Position numbers and translations under genes: made by a program. From NCBI GenBank assembly GCA_016219965.1, contig JACRJM010000003.1:194299-258298 (forward strand): a stretch of 64,000 nucleotides of DNA. Direction: 5' to 3'. Under the pieces are notes generated by a model. The model saw nothing but the letters and a program-made list of their open reading frames with translations, had not been told where the DNA came from and ran no database searches. Of the stretch, positions 51,856-62,319 are shown piece after piece; position 1 is the first letter of the stretch; each line of letters opens with the position of its first letter. The DNA is from Candidatus Schekmanbacteria bacterium. Lineage in GTDB: Bacteria; Schekmanbacteria; GWA2-38-11; J061.

Positions 51856-53388
51856 TTAGTGGTGGTCTAATATAATATTTGCCACAACATTTCCGCTATG
51901 CATTGCTGTTGCATAACCTCCAATGATAAGCTGTGAGAATGCCTGGTATCCGGCCATATATAGATTGGGAACCGGTGTTCTGATCAAGCTTTTAAAAGCA
52001 GTACCCATTTCATCGCTTCTGTCCCATGACCAACCTGCGCAAGCGCCCTCGCTTCCTCCTCCCCAGGTCTGATAAGTAAGAGGAGTTGATGCATCCATGA
52101 CCTCTACTGCGGAAGAAAGGCCAGGTAGAAGATTTTCTGCTGCCTGGATAAAATACTTTGAAACCCTGTTCTTGTACTCATAATAACCTTTTGTTCTTCC
52201 TCCGTCCGGAGCTCTCCATTTTTCAAAAAAATTATATGGAGCATTAGCTCTGAGCAGTAAAGCGTCTTTCTCATGCGGCGCATTATGAATATCTTTTCCG
52301 GACCACAAACAGATTTCATATTCCCTGTCAGAAAAGAAATATTTCGAAGAGATATTTTCATGCCAGGGTTGTGCTTCACCCATTGAATCACGATAAAAAA
52401 TATGATCAGCTTTAAACGCCTTTAAATTGACATTTGAAGTATTGATTCCAAGGTATACGCAGAAAATAGAGCCGCTGTCCTGGAGGCTCTTTACCCATTT
52501 AGCAAAATCATTGGGGACAAACTCTTCTCCAATCATATTGAAAAATGTCAGTTTATGGTCAACAGTTGACACAATCGTATCTGCAGCAATATGCTCTCCG
52601 GATTTAAGAATTATTCCGTTGGCAAGTCCATTACTCATTCTGATTTTAGAAACAGGAGAAGAAAAGCGCAATTCTCCGCCTGCATCAATGATAGTTTTCA
52701 CAAGCAGATTATTAATCCCGTCAAAACCAATGTCCGGATACCAAATTCCAGTTTTCGCGATCATATCCCACATCCTTGCTGCAAGCAGTGCAGACATATT
52801 ACTTTCCTCGAAACTCTGGCTTGACAGGAGCACTCTCAGAAGATCATTTTTTATAAGCTTCTCTGCCAGTTCTTTTGCAGAAATTGTCCGGTATTTTTTT
52901 AAAATCCTGCTTCTTTCTTCTTTTGTAAAATCTGTATTTAAACTTTCTTGGCTTTGAATTTTTTGAAATTCCCTGCTTTCTGCAAGTATTTCCATTTGTG
53001 CTTTTGAGAGATCCAGCATTATTTCAAAAAAAGCGCTTATACCAGATTCATCCTCAGGGAAAAATTGACCAAGTTCTTTTGTTAGTTCCTTGAACGGAAG
53101 GGATATAATTACATCTATGTTTTTTGATTTAAACTGAAAATGAGATCTTTTGAAATTAATTTTTTCCTTGATACCCAATTCTTTCAATGTATTTCCAACA
53201 TATGACGGGAAACTAAAGGAAAGTGGACCAGTCGGGAATTTATACCCATTCCGGTGAAAAACTGAAGCTGTGCCGCCTGCATGGCTGAATTTTTCGCATA
53301 GAAGAACCTTTATCCCTTTTCTTGCAAGACCGGCAGCACATGTTAATCCTCCTATGCCAGCGCCAATTATAATACAGTCATATTTCAT
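51856..53388 (-). CDS. FAD-dependent phytoene desaturase/isomerase-like oxidoreductase
   Basis: A 510-residue protein with dinucleotide motif IIIGAGIGGLTCAAGL at residues 6-21 and the C-terminal FAD signature NLYMAGYQAFSQLIIGGY. It belongs to the CrtI/CrtISO/RetSat group, which desaturates, isomerises or saturates polyenes. No carotenoid genes are adjacent, so the substrate is open. ATG 53388 puts the FAD motif right at the N-terminus; a longer in-frame start at 53481 adds only a poor leader. Confidence 0.85.
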   Translation of the reverse strand: MKYDCIIIGAGIGGLTCAAGLARKGIKVLLCEKFSHAGGTASVFHRNGYKFPTGPLSFSFPSYVGNTLKELGIKEKINFKRSHFQFKSKNIDVIISLPFKELTKELGQFFPEDESGISAFFEIMLDLSKAQMEILAESREFQKIQSQESLNTDFTKEERSRILKKYRTISAKELAEKLIKNDLLRVLLSSQSFEESNMSALLAARMWDMIAKTGIWYPDIGFDGINNLLVKTIIDAGGELRFSSPVSKIRMSNGLANGIILKSGEHIAADTIVSTVDHKLTFFNMIGEEFVPNDFAKWVKSLQDSGSIFCVYLGINTSNVNLKAFKADHIFYRDSMGEAQPWHENISSKYFFSDREYEICLWSGKDIHNAPHEKDALLLRANAPYNFFEKWRAPDGGRTKGYYEYKNRVSKYFIQAAENLLPGLSSAVEVMDASTPLTYQTWGGGSEGACAGWSWDRSDEMGTAFKSLIRTPVPNLYMAGYQAFSQLIIGGYATAMHSGNVVANIILDHH

Positions 53389-53466
53389 TCTGTTAATCTT
53401 AATAAAGTTGTACAATATTGGTAATTGATATTGACATTCTGAGTCAAGATAATAGAGAAAGAAGAC

Positions 53467-54081
53467 ATGCTTGTAAAACAAAAGAATGGATTTACCTTTT
53501 TAGAGATAATGGTCGTCGTTGCGATTGTGGGAATAGTCGCCGGATTGGGGATATACAATCTCTTGAGTATGCTCCCTCAGATCAGGGCTAACAGCGCGGC
53601 AAGACAGGTGTCATCTGACATGCAGTGGGCACGGTTAAAGTCTGTGTCTGAAAACAATGATGTTATAATAACTTTTTATTCGCCTGATGGTACCGGAGCT
53701 TACCGGTATGAAATCCATGATGATGATAATAACAACGGGGCAAGAGATTCAGGCGAAGCATTATTTGCCGGAGATAAATATACTTTACCTGCAACCATAA
53801 GATTTGGTCGTGCTACTTCAGGGATAGAAAGGACTACCTGCGGAGGAGAAATCGGTTCAACTGGAATCCATTTCACAGGAAATAAAATAACATTTCAGCC
53901 TTCAGGAAGACCTAATAAGAATGGTTCAGTATATATCATCCCAATTAAAGAGGATGAGAATAATGAGAAAAAAACGATTAACTGGAGAGCTATAAGCGTT
54001 ACAACTAACGGACGTATAAAAACCTGGATTTATGATGCTTCGGTTGAAAATTGCGCAAGCGGCCTCGGCCCATGGCGGTAA
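53467..54081 (+). CDS. type II secretion/type IV pilin-like GspH pseudopilin
   Basis: A 204-residue prepilin. The leader ends at G8 and is cut before F9 (KNG-FTFLEIMVVVAIVGIVAGLG), with glutamate at mature position 5. The soluble part resembles GspH/FimT (ISVTTNGRIKTWIYD). It is assembled into a pseudopilus or pilus tip. Single pseudopilin genes away from the main secretion operon are common. Its 3' end overlaps the ogt start by 50 bases. Confidence 0.9.
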   Translation: MLVKQKNGFTFLEIMVVVAIVGIVAGLGIYNLLSMLPQIRANSAARQVSSDMQWARLKSVSENNDVIITFYSPDGTGAYRYEIHDDDNNNGARDSGEALFAGDKYTLPATIRFGRATSGIERTTCGGEIGSTGIHFTGNKITFQPSGRPNKNGSVYIIPIKEDENNEKKTINWRAISVTTNGRIKTWIYDASVENCASGLGPWR

Positions 54082-54598
54082 TATTTATTATTCACATTTA
54101 GATTCTCCCATAGGAATTATCCACTTAGCTGTTTATGACAAGTGCCTATGCAAGGTCTCGTTAGGTTTTTCGGCTGCTTCAGATTTTAAAAATTATTTTT
54201 CATTCCTCCATTCTTTTAAGCTTATTGATTCGCACCCTGGTACCAAACCATTTAAAGAAATGATCCTCAGTTATCTCGAAAAGGGGGTTCCTTTGAATGA
54301 CGCTGAAGTGGCAATATTGAGAGGAACAGAGTTCCAGAAATCTGTCTGGCGGGCTGCGCTTAATATTCCATACGGGAAAACCCGTTCCTATGGCTGGATA
54401 GCAGAGAAAATAAAAATTCCGGATGCAAGCCGTGCAGTTGGCAATGCTCTTGGAGAGAATCCTGTACCTCTTTTTATTCCCTGTCACAGGGTTGTACGTT
54501 CTGACGGATCAATGGGAGGGTTTACCGGAGGTTGCAATATAAAAGAGAGGCTTCTTTCAATTGAAGCTCGCGGTATATATTCAGACAATGGCATTTGA
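54032..54598 (+). CDS. ogt: methylated-DNA-protein cysteine methyltransferase
   Basis: A 188-residue Ogt/Ada-C family protein with the active-site motif VPLFIPCHRVV (cysteine acceptor) and GTEFQKSVWRAALNIPYGKT for DNA binding. It repairs O6-methylguanine by self-methylation. The start in gspH could be either of two adjacent ATGs. It overlaps the MFS gene by 4 bases. Confidence 0.93.
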   Translation: MMLRLKIAQAASAHGGNIYYSHLDSPIGIIHLAVYDKCLCKVSLGFSAASDFKNYFSFLHSFKLIDSHPGTKPFKEMILSYLEKGVPLNDAEVAILRGTEFQKSVWRAALNIPYGKTRSYGWIAEKIKIPDASRAVGNALGENPVPLFIPCHRVVRSDGSMGGFTGGCNIKERLLSIEARGIYSDNGI

Positions 54599-55752
54599 AG
54601 AGATCAACTTTGTCGCAGCCATTTATACTATCAATCATACAGTTTGGCGTTGCCTTTGCTCTTAGCTCGGTAATTGTCTCGCTCCCATTCTATGTCAGCA
54701 CCATCAGCACCTACAGCCCGGAAAAAACATTGCTCTGGATAGGTTTAATAGTTGCTTCCTCTAATATCGGAGCTGCCATATTCTCCCCTCTTTGGGGAAA
54801 GCTTTCCTCTAAATTCAGCCATAAGATGCTTTACCAGAGAGGGATACTTTCTCATGCAGTACTTCTTTTTGCCATGGGGTTCACCCATAATTTGCCGTTA
54901 TTGCTGCTCCTTAGGACTCTTCAGGGAGTATTCGGCGGGATATCAACAATAGGTCTTATAATGCTCAAACAAATACTGCCCGAGGAAATGCTTTCATCGG
55001 GAATTGGAAAGTTCCAATCATCCATAACTATCGGTCAGTTATGCGGACCGGCAGTAGGTGCTTATGTGGCATCAGTTTATGGTTTCAGGATATTTTTTAT
55101 TTTTGCATCAACTGTTATTTTTCTTATCTTCATTGTTACTGTTTTTTTCCTTGAGAACACAAAAGCTGAACTCAGTCCTGAAACTTCAGTTCAAAGAAGT
55201 AATAAACGTTTTTTCGTCCTTTGGTTTCTTTCTATGTCGGCTACTGTTCAGGCAGTGTTTTTCCCTGCCATACTTCCCGATATCCTGAGATACTTTAGCG
55301 TTGAATCGAATGCTGCTGTAATGACGGCAGGATGGATTGTTTTTGGTTATGGTATTTCCTCCGCACTTGGCGCTTATTTCCTGCCTCCATTTTTGTCACG
55401 GTTAAACAGCTACTCTGCTATTATGTTCCTTGGTCTGCTATCAGCTTTTTTTCAGCTTATGCATATAGAGGCAGGGTCAATACCATTACTTGTCCTGTTC
55501 AGAATCCTACAGACATTTTTCGCTGCTGCTATCATGCCGTTATGCATCAGCGTTGTTGCTTCAAGGGGTTCCGGAACATCCATAGGAATAATAAACACTG
55601 CACGGTTTACAGGCAATGCATGCGGTCCTTTGATAGCTACCGGGATTCTTTCGTTAGCAAATGAACAGACTGTTTATTTAACTGTAACCTTGCTTTCAAT
55701 TATCCCTCTTTTCTTCCTGAAAGACAGGGCACGTCACGAGAAGTCTGTTTGA
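54595..55752 (+). CDS. MFS transporter
   Basis: A 385-residue membrane protein with 12 predicted helices and the loop GKLSSKFSHKML after helix 2. It starts TTG in a TTGA overlap with ogt. It resembles multidrug-efflux MFS proteins (TetA-like). Substrate unknown. Co-translation with a DNA repair gene is suggestive but not explanatory. Confidence 0.85.
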   Translation: MKRSTLSQPFILSIIQFGVAFALSSVIVSLPFYVSTISTYSPEKTLLWIGLIVASSNIGAAIFSPLWGKLSSKFSHKMLYQRGILSHAVLLFAMGFTHNLPLLLLLRTLQGVFGGISTIGLIMLKQILPEEMLSSGIGKFQSSITIGQLCGPAVGAYVASVYGFRIFFIFASTVIFLIFIVTVFFLENTKAELSPETSVQRSNKRFFVLWFLSMSATVQAVFFPAILPDILRYFSVESNAAVMTAGWIVFGYGISSALGAYFLPPFLSRLNSYSAIMFLGLLSAFFQLMHIEAGSIPLLVLFRILQTFFAAAIMPLCISVVASRGSGTSIGIINTARFTGNACGPLIATGILSLANEQTVYLTVTLLSIIPLFFLKDRARHEKSV

Positions 55753-55806
55753 AGTTTCTTCCGGCAGGAGCCAGAAGATTATCCATATGTAATGTTATTA
55801 TGATTA

Positions 55807-56823
55807 TTATATCGTGCGTTCCATGGCAGCTACAAAAGGTTTGAGCTCTTCCATAAGCTCCACAAACTGAGATGGCTTTAGCGACTGCTGTCCGTCAGAA
55901 TATGCCTCTTCAGGTTTTGGATGCACTTCAATTATAAGCCCATCTGCACCTGCGGCGATTGAAGCTTTCGCCATGGGATTCACGTAATCCCTGAACCCCA
56001 CTCCATGGCTTGGATCAACCAAAATCGGAAGATGGGATTTCTTCTTTATTACCGGGACACAGCTCAAATCAAGTGTGTTGCGGGTTTCTGTTTCAAATGT
56101 TCGTATACCTCTTTCACATAAAACAACATTTTTATTCCCTTCAGAGAGAATGTACTCAGCAGACATGAGAAACTCAGTGATAGTTGTCATCATTCCTCTT
56201 TTTAGAAGAATTGGTTTGTTGATTTTACCGAGCTTTTTAAGAAGCGCAAAGTTCTGGACATTCCTTGCGCCTACCTGCAGCATGTCGGAATAGTCTGCCA
56301 CCATATCAACTTCGGTCGTGTCCATTATCTCTGTCACAAAGGGAAGCCCTGTTTTATCTCTGACGTTTGCAAGTATTTTCAGCCCTTCCTCTTCAAGCCC
56401 CTGAAAGCTGTACGGAGAAGTGCGGGGTTTAAAAGCACCGCCACGCAGAATCTTTGCACCTGCATTTTTCACTGCAAATGCAGATTCAAGCATCTGTTCC
56501 ATTGATTCAACGGAGCATGGGCCTGCTATTATGGCTATTTCTTCCCCCCCGATAATTACTCCTCCAACATTAACCTGAGTGTTCACCGGGTTGAATTCCC
56601 GGCTTGCGAGTTTATAGGGTTTGAGAATAGGCATTATTTTCTCAACCCCTGCCATAGATTCAAGGGACTGAAGTCTTGCCTTTCCTCTTTCGTCTCCAAC
56701 TGCCCCTATTACAGTCCTCTCAACTCCCTCGATTACATTAGGTTTATAGCCAAGATCTTTTATTTTATTGATGACATCTTCTATGTCTTTTTTTGCAGCT
56801 TTTGTTTGCATTACAATAATCAT
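55807..56823 (-). CDS. aroF: DAHP synthase, class I beta type
   Basis: A 338-residue enzyme with an N-terminal ferredoxin-like regulatory domain (about 1-70, [13 protein letters not shown]) and the DAHP barrel: [27 protein letters not shown] and [15 protein letters not shown]. It condenses phosphoenolpyruvate and erythrose-4-phosphate in the first shikimate step. The regulatory domain matches the Thermotoga type inhibited by aromatic amino acids. It is monocistronic. Confidence 0.95.
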   Translation of the reverse strand: MIIVMQTKAAKKDIEDVINKIKDLGYKPNVIEGVERTVIGAVGDERGKARLQSLESMAGVEKIMPILKPYKLASREFNPVNTQVNVGGVIIGGEEIAIIAGPCSVESMEQMLESAFAVKNAGAKILRGGAFKPRTSPYSFQGLEEEGLKILANVRDKTGLPFVTEIMDTTEVDMVADYSDMLQVGARNVQNFALLKKLGKINKPILLKRGMMTTITEFLMSAEYILSEGNKNVVLCERGIRTFETETRNTLDLSCVPVIKKKSHLPILVDPSHGVGFRDYVNPMAKASIAAGADGLIIEVHPKPEEAYSDGQQSLKPSQFVELMEELKPFVAAMERTI

Positions 56824-56998
56824 TATCTTTTCCCTCTATGATAAGAGACTGATAGTGCCGGACTAATAGAACTTGAGGGTAGATTTGTCAAGCCATGAAA
56901 ATAAATTAAGCATTACGAGTATTTTATATTGATTTTCAATGTACATATTTTTAGTATGCCTGTGCTGAAATAAATTATCATAATCGAAGGGAGCAATT

Positions 56999-57949
56999 GT
57001 GAAGGCATTAGTTACAGGGACAGCAGGATTTGTCGGTTCTCATTTGGCTGAAAAACTCATTGCAGAAAAACATACAGTAATAGGTGTAGACTCATTTCTT
57101 GACTATTATCCTAGAACCCAAAAGGAAAATAATATCAAAAAACTCCGTTCCAATCCTTCATTTACTCTTATTGAGAATTGCCTTACGAAGCTTGATTTAA
57201 ATCCCATTTTAAAAGATGTAGACGTGATTTTTCACCTTGCTGCTCAGGCTGGCGTAAGAAGCAGCTGGGGCGAGCAGTTCGTCATATATACCACAAACAA
57301 CATCAACGCTACGCAACGTCTTCTTGAGGCTGCAAAGGATTCGAAAATAAAAAGATTTGTCTATGCCTCTTCATCATCTGTTTACGGTGATACTGACAAG
57401 CTACCCATGCAGGAGACAGATATTCCCTGTCCTGTTTCTCCATATGGTGTTTCAAAGCTTGCGGGAGAACACCTTTGCAACCTTTATTACAAGAATTACG
57501 GTGTCCCGACCGTTTCTTTGAGATACTTTACTGTCTATGGACCAAGACAAAGACCAGATATGGCGTTCCACAAGTTTTTCAGGAATGCTATTAACGGGAA
57601 GACCCTTGAAATATACGGAAATGGAGAACAGACAAGAGACTTTACCTTTATTTCTGACATCGTTGCTGCAACTTTTAATGCTGCCTCAGCTCAAAACGCC
57701 GTAGGAAAAATTTTTAACCTTGGAGGAGGGAGCAGAACAAGTCTTAAGGCCGTACTTGATACAATCAATGAATTGACTCACGGAACCCTTAAAATAGAAT
57801 ACAAGGAAACACAGAAGGGAGATGTAAGGCATACCTACGCTGATACAGAGCTTGCAAAAAATATCCTGAAATTCAATCCGCAGGTAGGAGTGAAAGAAGG
57901 GTTGTCTCGGGAATACCAGTGGATAAAAGATTTTTATAAACAAAGTTAA
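56999..57949 (+). CDS. NAD-dependent nucleotide-sugar epimerase
   Basis: A 316-residue extended SDR with GTAGFVGSHL, catalytic SSSSVYG and YGVSKLAGE, and RYFTVYGPRQRPDMAF, typical of UDP-glucuronate 4-epimerases or UDP-sugar epimerases. It starts at GTG after GGGAG. It is distinct from the zinc-ribbon epimerase at 36859. It stands alone, divergent from the DAHP synthase gene. Confidence 0.9.
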   Translation: MKALVTGTAGFVGSHLAEKLIAEKHTVIGVDSFLDYYPRTQKENNIKKLRSNPSFTLIENCLTKLDLNPILKDVDVIFHLAAQAGVRSSWGEQFVIYTTNNINATQRLLEAAKDSKIKRFVYASSSSVYGDTDKLPMQETDIPCPVSPYGVSKLAGEHLCNLYYKNYGVPTVSLRYFTVYGPRQRPDMAFHKFFRNAINGKTLEIYGNGEQTRDFTFISDIVAATFNAASAQNAVGKIFNLGGGSRTSLKAVLDTINELTHGTLKIEYKETQKGDVRHTYADTELAKNILKFNPQVGVKEGLSREYQWIKDFYKQS

Positions 57950-58093
57950 AACAACTTATACTTTCTCAAGTGCAAGATTTGTGTAATAGACGAGGAACCC
58001 GTCAGTGAAAAAAGCGGAGCATACTTTTCCTGTATGTGAGCATTTTTAAGATGGTGGTTGACAAAGTATAGTACCAAATATTGTACTTGAGGC

Positions 58094-58786
58094 TCAGTCG
58101 AATAAGGTATAGCGGATAATACACCAGATGGCCACAAATCCATCTTTCCACGTAATTTTTTTTCCTTCAGTATAATCGCGGCCATAATAAGATATAGGAA
58201 CTTCATAAATCCTGTATCTTCTCTTTGCTACCTTTGCTGTAAATTCCGGTTCAAACCCGAACCTGTCAGATTTCAGGTTCAAGCCATGAAGCACTTTTGC
58301 CCTGAATACTTTATAACAGGTTTCCATGTCGCTTAAATTGAGGTTGGTCATAATGTTGGAGAAAGTAGTTAAACCCTTATTCCCCACATAATGCCAGAAG
58401 AGAAGGACCCTATGAGGCCCTGAAAGAAACCTTGATCCGTAAACCACATCAGCTTTGTCGTCAATTATAGGTGCTATAAGTTTGTCGTATTCTCCGGGAT
58501 CGTATTCAAGGTCTGCATCCTGTATGATTACGATATCCCCTGTTACATGCTCAAATCCTGTCCTCAAGGCAGCACCCTTACCCATGTTCTTCTCATGGTA
58601 AAATATTCTGTATTTTTTAGTGTCCAGCTCTTTTAATATTTCCCTTGTGCCATCAGTGGAAAAATCATCAACCAGGATTATTTCCTTGTCGTGTTTCACG
58701 GCATTCTCGACCTTTTGTAACAGTTTCAGGACAAGGTCGCACTCATTGTAAACAGGTATTACTATTGAGAGTTTCACGTCTTTCAC
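58094..58786 (-). CDS. DPM-like GT2 polyprenyl-phosphate glycosyltransferase
   Basis: A 230-residue protein with [27 protein letters not shown], the DADLEYDP (DxD) motif and GSRF, matching dolichol-/undecaprenyl-phosphate mannosyltransferase family members without C-terminal membrane helices. It follows the UbiA-like gene by 15 bases, so the pair may load a sugar on a lipid carrier. Confidence 0.9.
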   Translation of the reverse strand: MKDVKLSIVIPVYNECDLVLKLLQKVENAVKHDKEIILVDDFSTDGTREILKELDTKKYRIFYHEKNMGKGAALRTGFEHVTGDIVIIQDADLEYDPGEYDKLIAPIIDDKADVVYGSRFLSGPHRVLLFWHYVGNKGLTTFSNIMTNLNLSDMETCYKVFRAKVLHGLNLKSDRFGFEPEFTAKVAKRRYRIYEVPISYYGRDYTEGKKITWKDGFVAIWCIIRYTLFD

Positions 58787-58801
58787 GGTATTCTTCTCAC
58801 T

Positions 58802-59665
58802 TTATTTTAAAAAATATATTATATACACACATGCTGATCCCCACAGCAAAATATTTATGATAAGAGGAACATCCGTGAGAAGTATCATCTCAGGGCTTCC
58901 TCCTTTTCCCTTCTGGTGAACGAGATAAAGATATCTGAATATTCCGTACATTACAAATGGAACGGTATATTCAAGATTGCGGCTTATGGCATCCTGGGAT
59001 AGCGTGTAGATAGTATACGCAATCATCGTCGAAGGGGTTACAACTGATATCATCTGGTCCAGAAAATAAGGGCTGTACTCCTCAAGTATACGCCGATGCG
59101 CAGTAGCATTCTCATTAAGAAGCAATAATTCATGCCTTCTTTTTGCAAGTGCAAGAAAGAGAGAAAGAAGAAATGTACAGATAATGAACCATGGAGAATA
59201 CCTTACATCTATTACTACTGCCCCTGCTATTGCTCTCATAACAAAACCACATGAGATAACGAGAACATCAAGTATAACTATGTGTTTTAGAAACAGGGAG
59301 TAGAGTATGAATGTAATAAAATAAATCAGGCATATGTTGAAAAAAGTCTTATGAAGCATATATGACAAAACCAGAACAGAGACAGCGATGCAGACTCCAA
59401 ATATAGCGGCATTTGTTACAGATATGAGCCCTGCAGGGAGAGGTCTTTCCTTTTTAAGCGGATGATTGCGGTCGTTCTCAAGATCAAGAAGATCATTGAA
59501 TATATATATGCTTGAAGAGAGAAAACAGAATAATATAAAAGCTAAAATGCTTTTTTCAATAAGCAGAGGGTTAAAGAGATTTTCAGAAAAAACAAGACCT
59601 GAAAATATAATAAGGTTTTTTGTCCACTGCTTGACTCTAAGTAATTGAATGTAGTGAGATATCAT
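58802..59665 (-). CDS. UbiA-family decaprenyl-phosphate phosphoribosyltransferase-like protein
   Basis: A 287-residue membrane protein with nine predicted helices. It opens SHYIQLLRVKQWTKNLIIFSG and has the first aspartate motif NDLLDLENDRNHP, as in Rv3806c-type 5-phosphoribosyl-1-diphosphate transferases. It would make polyprenyl-phosphoribose for arabinose or ribose addition to glycans. The second acidic site is near DVRYSPW. No DprE1/E2 is visible nearby. Confidence 0.85.
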   Translation of the reverse strand: MISHYIQLLRVKQWTKNLIIFSGLVFSENLFNPLLIEKSILAFILFCFLSSSIYIFNDLLDLENDRNHPLKKERPLPAGLISVTNAAIFGVCIAVSVLVLSYMLHKTFFNICLIYFITFILYSLFLKHIVILDVLVISCGFVMRAIAGAVVIDVRYSPWFIICTFLLSLFLALAKRRHELLLLNENATAHRRILEEYSPYFLDQMISVVTPSTMIAYTIYTLSQDAISRNLEYTVPFVMYGIFRYLYLVHQKGKGGSPEMILLTDVPLIINILLWGSACVYIIYFLK

Positions 59666-59741
59666 AAAAAGAGGGATTAGACTCTATCCTTTCATATTGC
59701 TATTATTAGGTCGTCACAATCGTCAAGCTCCTGCCAACTCT

Positions 59742-60983
59742 TTAAAATTGAGAATAAATCATTTTCCCGTTTACCATGGAAAAATTCACTTCCTGTGATT
59801 CCATTAGAACATACTCACAGGCATCTTTCAATTTTATAGTGCTATTTACCGGTACGCTTATCATGTCCGCAAGGTAGCCAGGTGCAACCCTGCCAAGTTT
59901 TCCGCTTAAGCCAAAACATTGAGCGCCATTCAACGTGGCAATCTTTATTGCCTCATCAGCGCTAATAGAAGGCAATAATTTACGAAGCATCTTAAGTTCA
60001 TTGAACATATTAATTCCTGAATTGCTCGCACAACTGTCTGTGCCTAAAGCAATATTAACTCCTGCCTCGAGGGCATCTGCAAGCGGACTTTTATCTCTTC
60101 CAAACCAATTATTGTTGGAACAGGGGCATATGACGACAGATGACCCTCCTCTTGCCAGGAACTCTATATCAGATGAAGAATAATTGTTTAAATGCACAAA
60201 AGAAACATTTTGTCTCAACAGTCCGAGTTTCTTCATATACTCAACAGGACCAACCTCAGGAGGGGACCACTCTTCAGGGATCTGACCGAAAAAAGATAGG
60301 AGAGAAAAAAAAGGACCTCTTCCGCTTTTTAAAAATTCAGTTTCATTTTCTGACTCAGCCAGATGAATTTGCATGGAAAGCTTTTTATCGATAGCTGTAG
60401 AGTTACAATTTTTAAAAAGAATTTCTGAAACAGAATATGGAGAATGAGGGCTTATTCCCGCCGCTACATTTTCAGAGTTAAATTTTTTATGCTCATCAAG
60501 CATTTCTTCTATTCTTCGGCAGACGCTGTCGGTGTTTTTGTCGCCAAATCCTATAGCTTCATAAAAAATAACACCTCTTGCCCCTGACTGTATGAAAGGA
60601 TTAAGACTCTCAAAGGAATTAGATATGTCTGCAAAGAAAGTGCATCCGCCTTTAATCCCTTCCCGCAATCCTTCGCTTACAGAAGTTCTATAGCTTTCTC
60701 TGGAGGTCGCTGCTTTTAAGGATACAATATCCTCTATCCATCTTGGGAAACTACTGCGCTGCCTTATTTTTCCCCTGTATCCTGTAAGTTCAAGATGAGT
60801 GTGCGCGTTGATTAAGCCGGGAATAAGGATGGAATTACCTATGTCGATATCAGCAGTTGAACTGGTTCCCTTCATTCGTTCAACACTGGCAATGATATTG
60901 CCTTCTATAAGAAGAAGGAAATCTTCTATTAATTCTGTCTCAGGGGAATAAAGGTATTTCCCCTTAATCCGGGTTTGCTTCAA
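59742..60983 (-). CDS. amidohydrolase, chlorohydrolase/aminofutalosine-deaminase-like
   Basis: A 413-residue metal-dependent hydrolase with GLINAHTHLEL (H61, H63), QIHLAES, HLNNYS and GTDSCASN, typical of the AtzA/SsnA/MqnX clade that deaminates adenosine-type substrates. Menaquinone biosynthesis by the futalosine route uses such a deaminase, but no mqn genes are adjacent, so the substrate is unproven. It is next to the DUF1573 gene on the same strand. Confidence 0.8.
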   Translation of the reverse strand: MKQTRIKGKYLYSPETELIEDFLLLIEGNIIASVERMKGTSSTADIDIGNSILIPGLINAHTHLELTGYRGKIRQRSSFPRWIEDIVSLKAATSRESYRTSVSEGLREGIKGGCTFFADISNSFESLNPFIQSGARGVIFYEAIGFGDKNTDSVCRRIEEMLDEHKKFNSENVAAGISPHSPYSVSEILFKNCNSTAIDKKLSMQIHLAESENETEFLKSGRGPFFSLLSFFGQIPEEWSPPEVGPVEYMKKLGLLRQNVSFVHLNNYSSSDIEFLARGGSSVVICPCSNNNWFGRDKSPLADALEAGVNIALGTDSCASNSGINMFNELKMLRKLLPSISADEAIKIATLNGAQCFGLSGKLGRVAPGYLADMISVPVNSTIKLKDACEYVLMESQEVNFSMVNGKMIYSQF

Positions 60984-61002
60984 ATCAGAACAACTCTTCT
61001 GA

Positions 61003-62196
61003 TTATTTTTCCGGTTGCTGTTGTTGTTGACCCTGCGGTTCTATATTTTTCAATACTCCTAAGACTTGGGCAGAGACAGCAGAATATTTGGGATTGTCCG
61101 TCTGAAATTCTATTTGTCCTTTGAATTTTCCTTCAGCAACTTTAGACGAGAGAGTTACCGATATTTTTACAGAATCTCCCGGTTTGATTGATAAAGGAAA
61201 TTTGGCGTCTGTTTCAATGAGATTACTGTCGTATTTGGCTCCCAGTATTTTAAGATCTTTTTCTCCCCTGTTCTCAATAGTGATTATTTTAGCCGGAGTT
61301 TCTCCTTTTTTTACCACATTAAAACTCAGATTCTTTGGTTTAAGCTGTACTTCACCAACAATCTGTAAGCTGAATGGGATCAAGACCTTTTCGTTGCTCC
61401 CTTTAATCTGTATCGTTATGCTTCCTGCAACTCCCGGCCTTTCAGGTTTGAGAGAAGAAGTGTATGTAACGGGTACTGTAACTTCTAAACCGGGATTAAG
61501 GTCTTTATCGTACTTCCCAATAGTAATTTCTTTATTCTCGCAAGTTATGCTATCTAATGTCATAACTTCATTAGTCATATTTTTCAGTTTCACATCCATT
61601 GTCTGAGATTTTGATTCTGTTATCCTCCCAAAATTCAGGTAAGCCGGGTTAACCTCAAGAAGCGCCTTAACTAAGGCTTTAATCTTTATCACTGAGGTTT
61701 CATTTGCCGGATCATTTGTAACAAGGCTAATCTGCCTTGTTACTTCCCCCTGAAACCTTTTGGAAGAAAAAATCACATTGAGGTCGCCTGTTTCGCCGGG
61801 ACGGATTATGTTCTTAGAAGCCATTGCCGCAGTGCAGCCGCAGGAGGTTTTAATGTCTTTTATTTCAAGGTCTGCATCACCTGTATTTTTTATCTTGAAA
61901 ATATGAGTGGATTTGGTCTCCTGATGCATCTCTCCAAAATTAAAAAGTGTTTCTTCTAAAACAATCTTTGGTGCTTTACCCTTTTGTTCAGTCCCTTGGG
62001 AAGGAGCGGGAGCAGCTTCCCCGGTTTTTTGAGGTGGTTGCGGCGTTACAGGAACTTCTAATGCTTTTTGAGGTTGCGGTGAAGTAGCAGCAGGTTTTGC
62101 TTCTTCAGCACAGGTTTTAAGGGTTGATACAGTTAGTAATGAAAATACAGTAATCAGCAGGATCAATGCGATCAGAGAAAAACGAGGTCTTAACAT
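61003..62196 (-). CDS. secreted DUF1573 (ASH/Ig-like) protein
   Basis: A 397-residue protein with an N-terminal signal peptide (IALILLITVFSLLTV), a Pro/Gln-rich linker and DUF1573 repeats (IKDIKTSCGCTAA, then IIRPGETGDLNVIFSSKRFQGE), with a second beta-sandwich unit further on. Such proteins are periplasmic or surface-exposed, with unknown function. Longer starts exist, but ATG 62196 has GGAGG 8 bases before it and puts the signal first. A Gln-run ends the protein. Confidence 0.85.
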   Translation of the reverse strand: MLRPRFSLIALILLITVFSLLTVSTLKTCAEEAKPAATSPQPQKALEVPVTPQPPQKTGEAAPAPSQGTEQKGKAPKIVLEETLFNFGEMHQETKSTHIFKIKNTGDADLEIKDIKTSCGCTAAMASKNIIRPGETGDLNVIFSSKRFQGEVTRQISLVTNDPANETSVIKIKALVKALLEVNPAYLNFGRITESKSQTMDVKLKNMTNEVMTLDSITCENKEITIGKYDKDLNPGLEVTVPVTYTSSLKPERPGVAGSITIQIKGSNEKVLIPFSLQIVGEVQLKPKNLSFNVVKKGETPAKIITIENRGEKDLKILGAKYDSNLIETDAKFPLSIKPGDSVKISVTLSSKVAEGKFKGQIEFQTDNPKYSAVSAQVLGVLKNIEPQGQQQQQPEK

Positions 62197-62319
62197 TTTT
62201 ATTTCCTCCATTTTATTTTTATTTGCCCGGTGATAGAATATATACAAGTTTTTTAACTATTCAAATGTTATTTTTTCTGTTAATATTTTATATATATAAA
62301 CATTTTACAGGTCACATCA

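Noticed and set aside
57950-58093. AGTAC-N8-GTACT palindrome near 58071-58090
   Set aside because: Short, in an AT-rich spacer past the 3' ends of two convergent genes; no T-run or promoter to give it a role.
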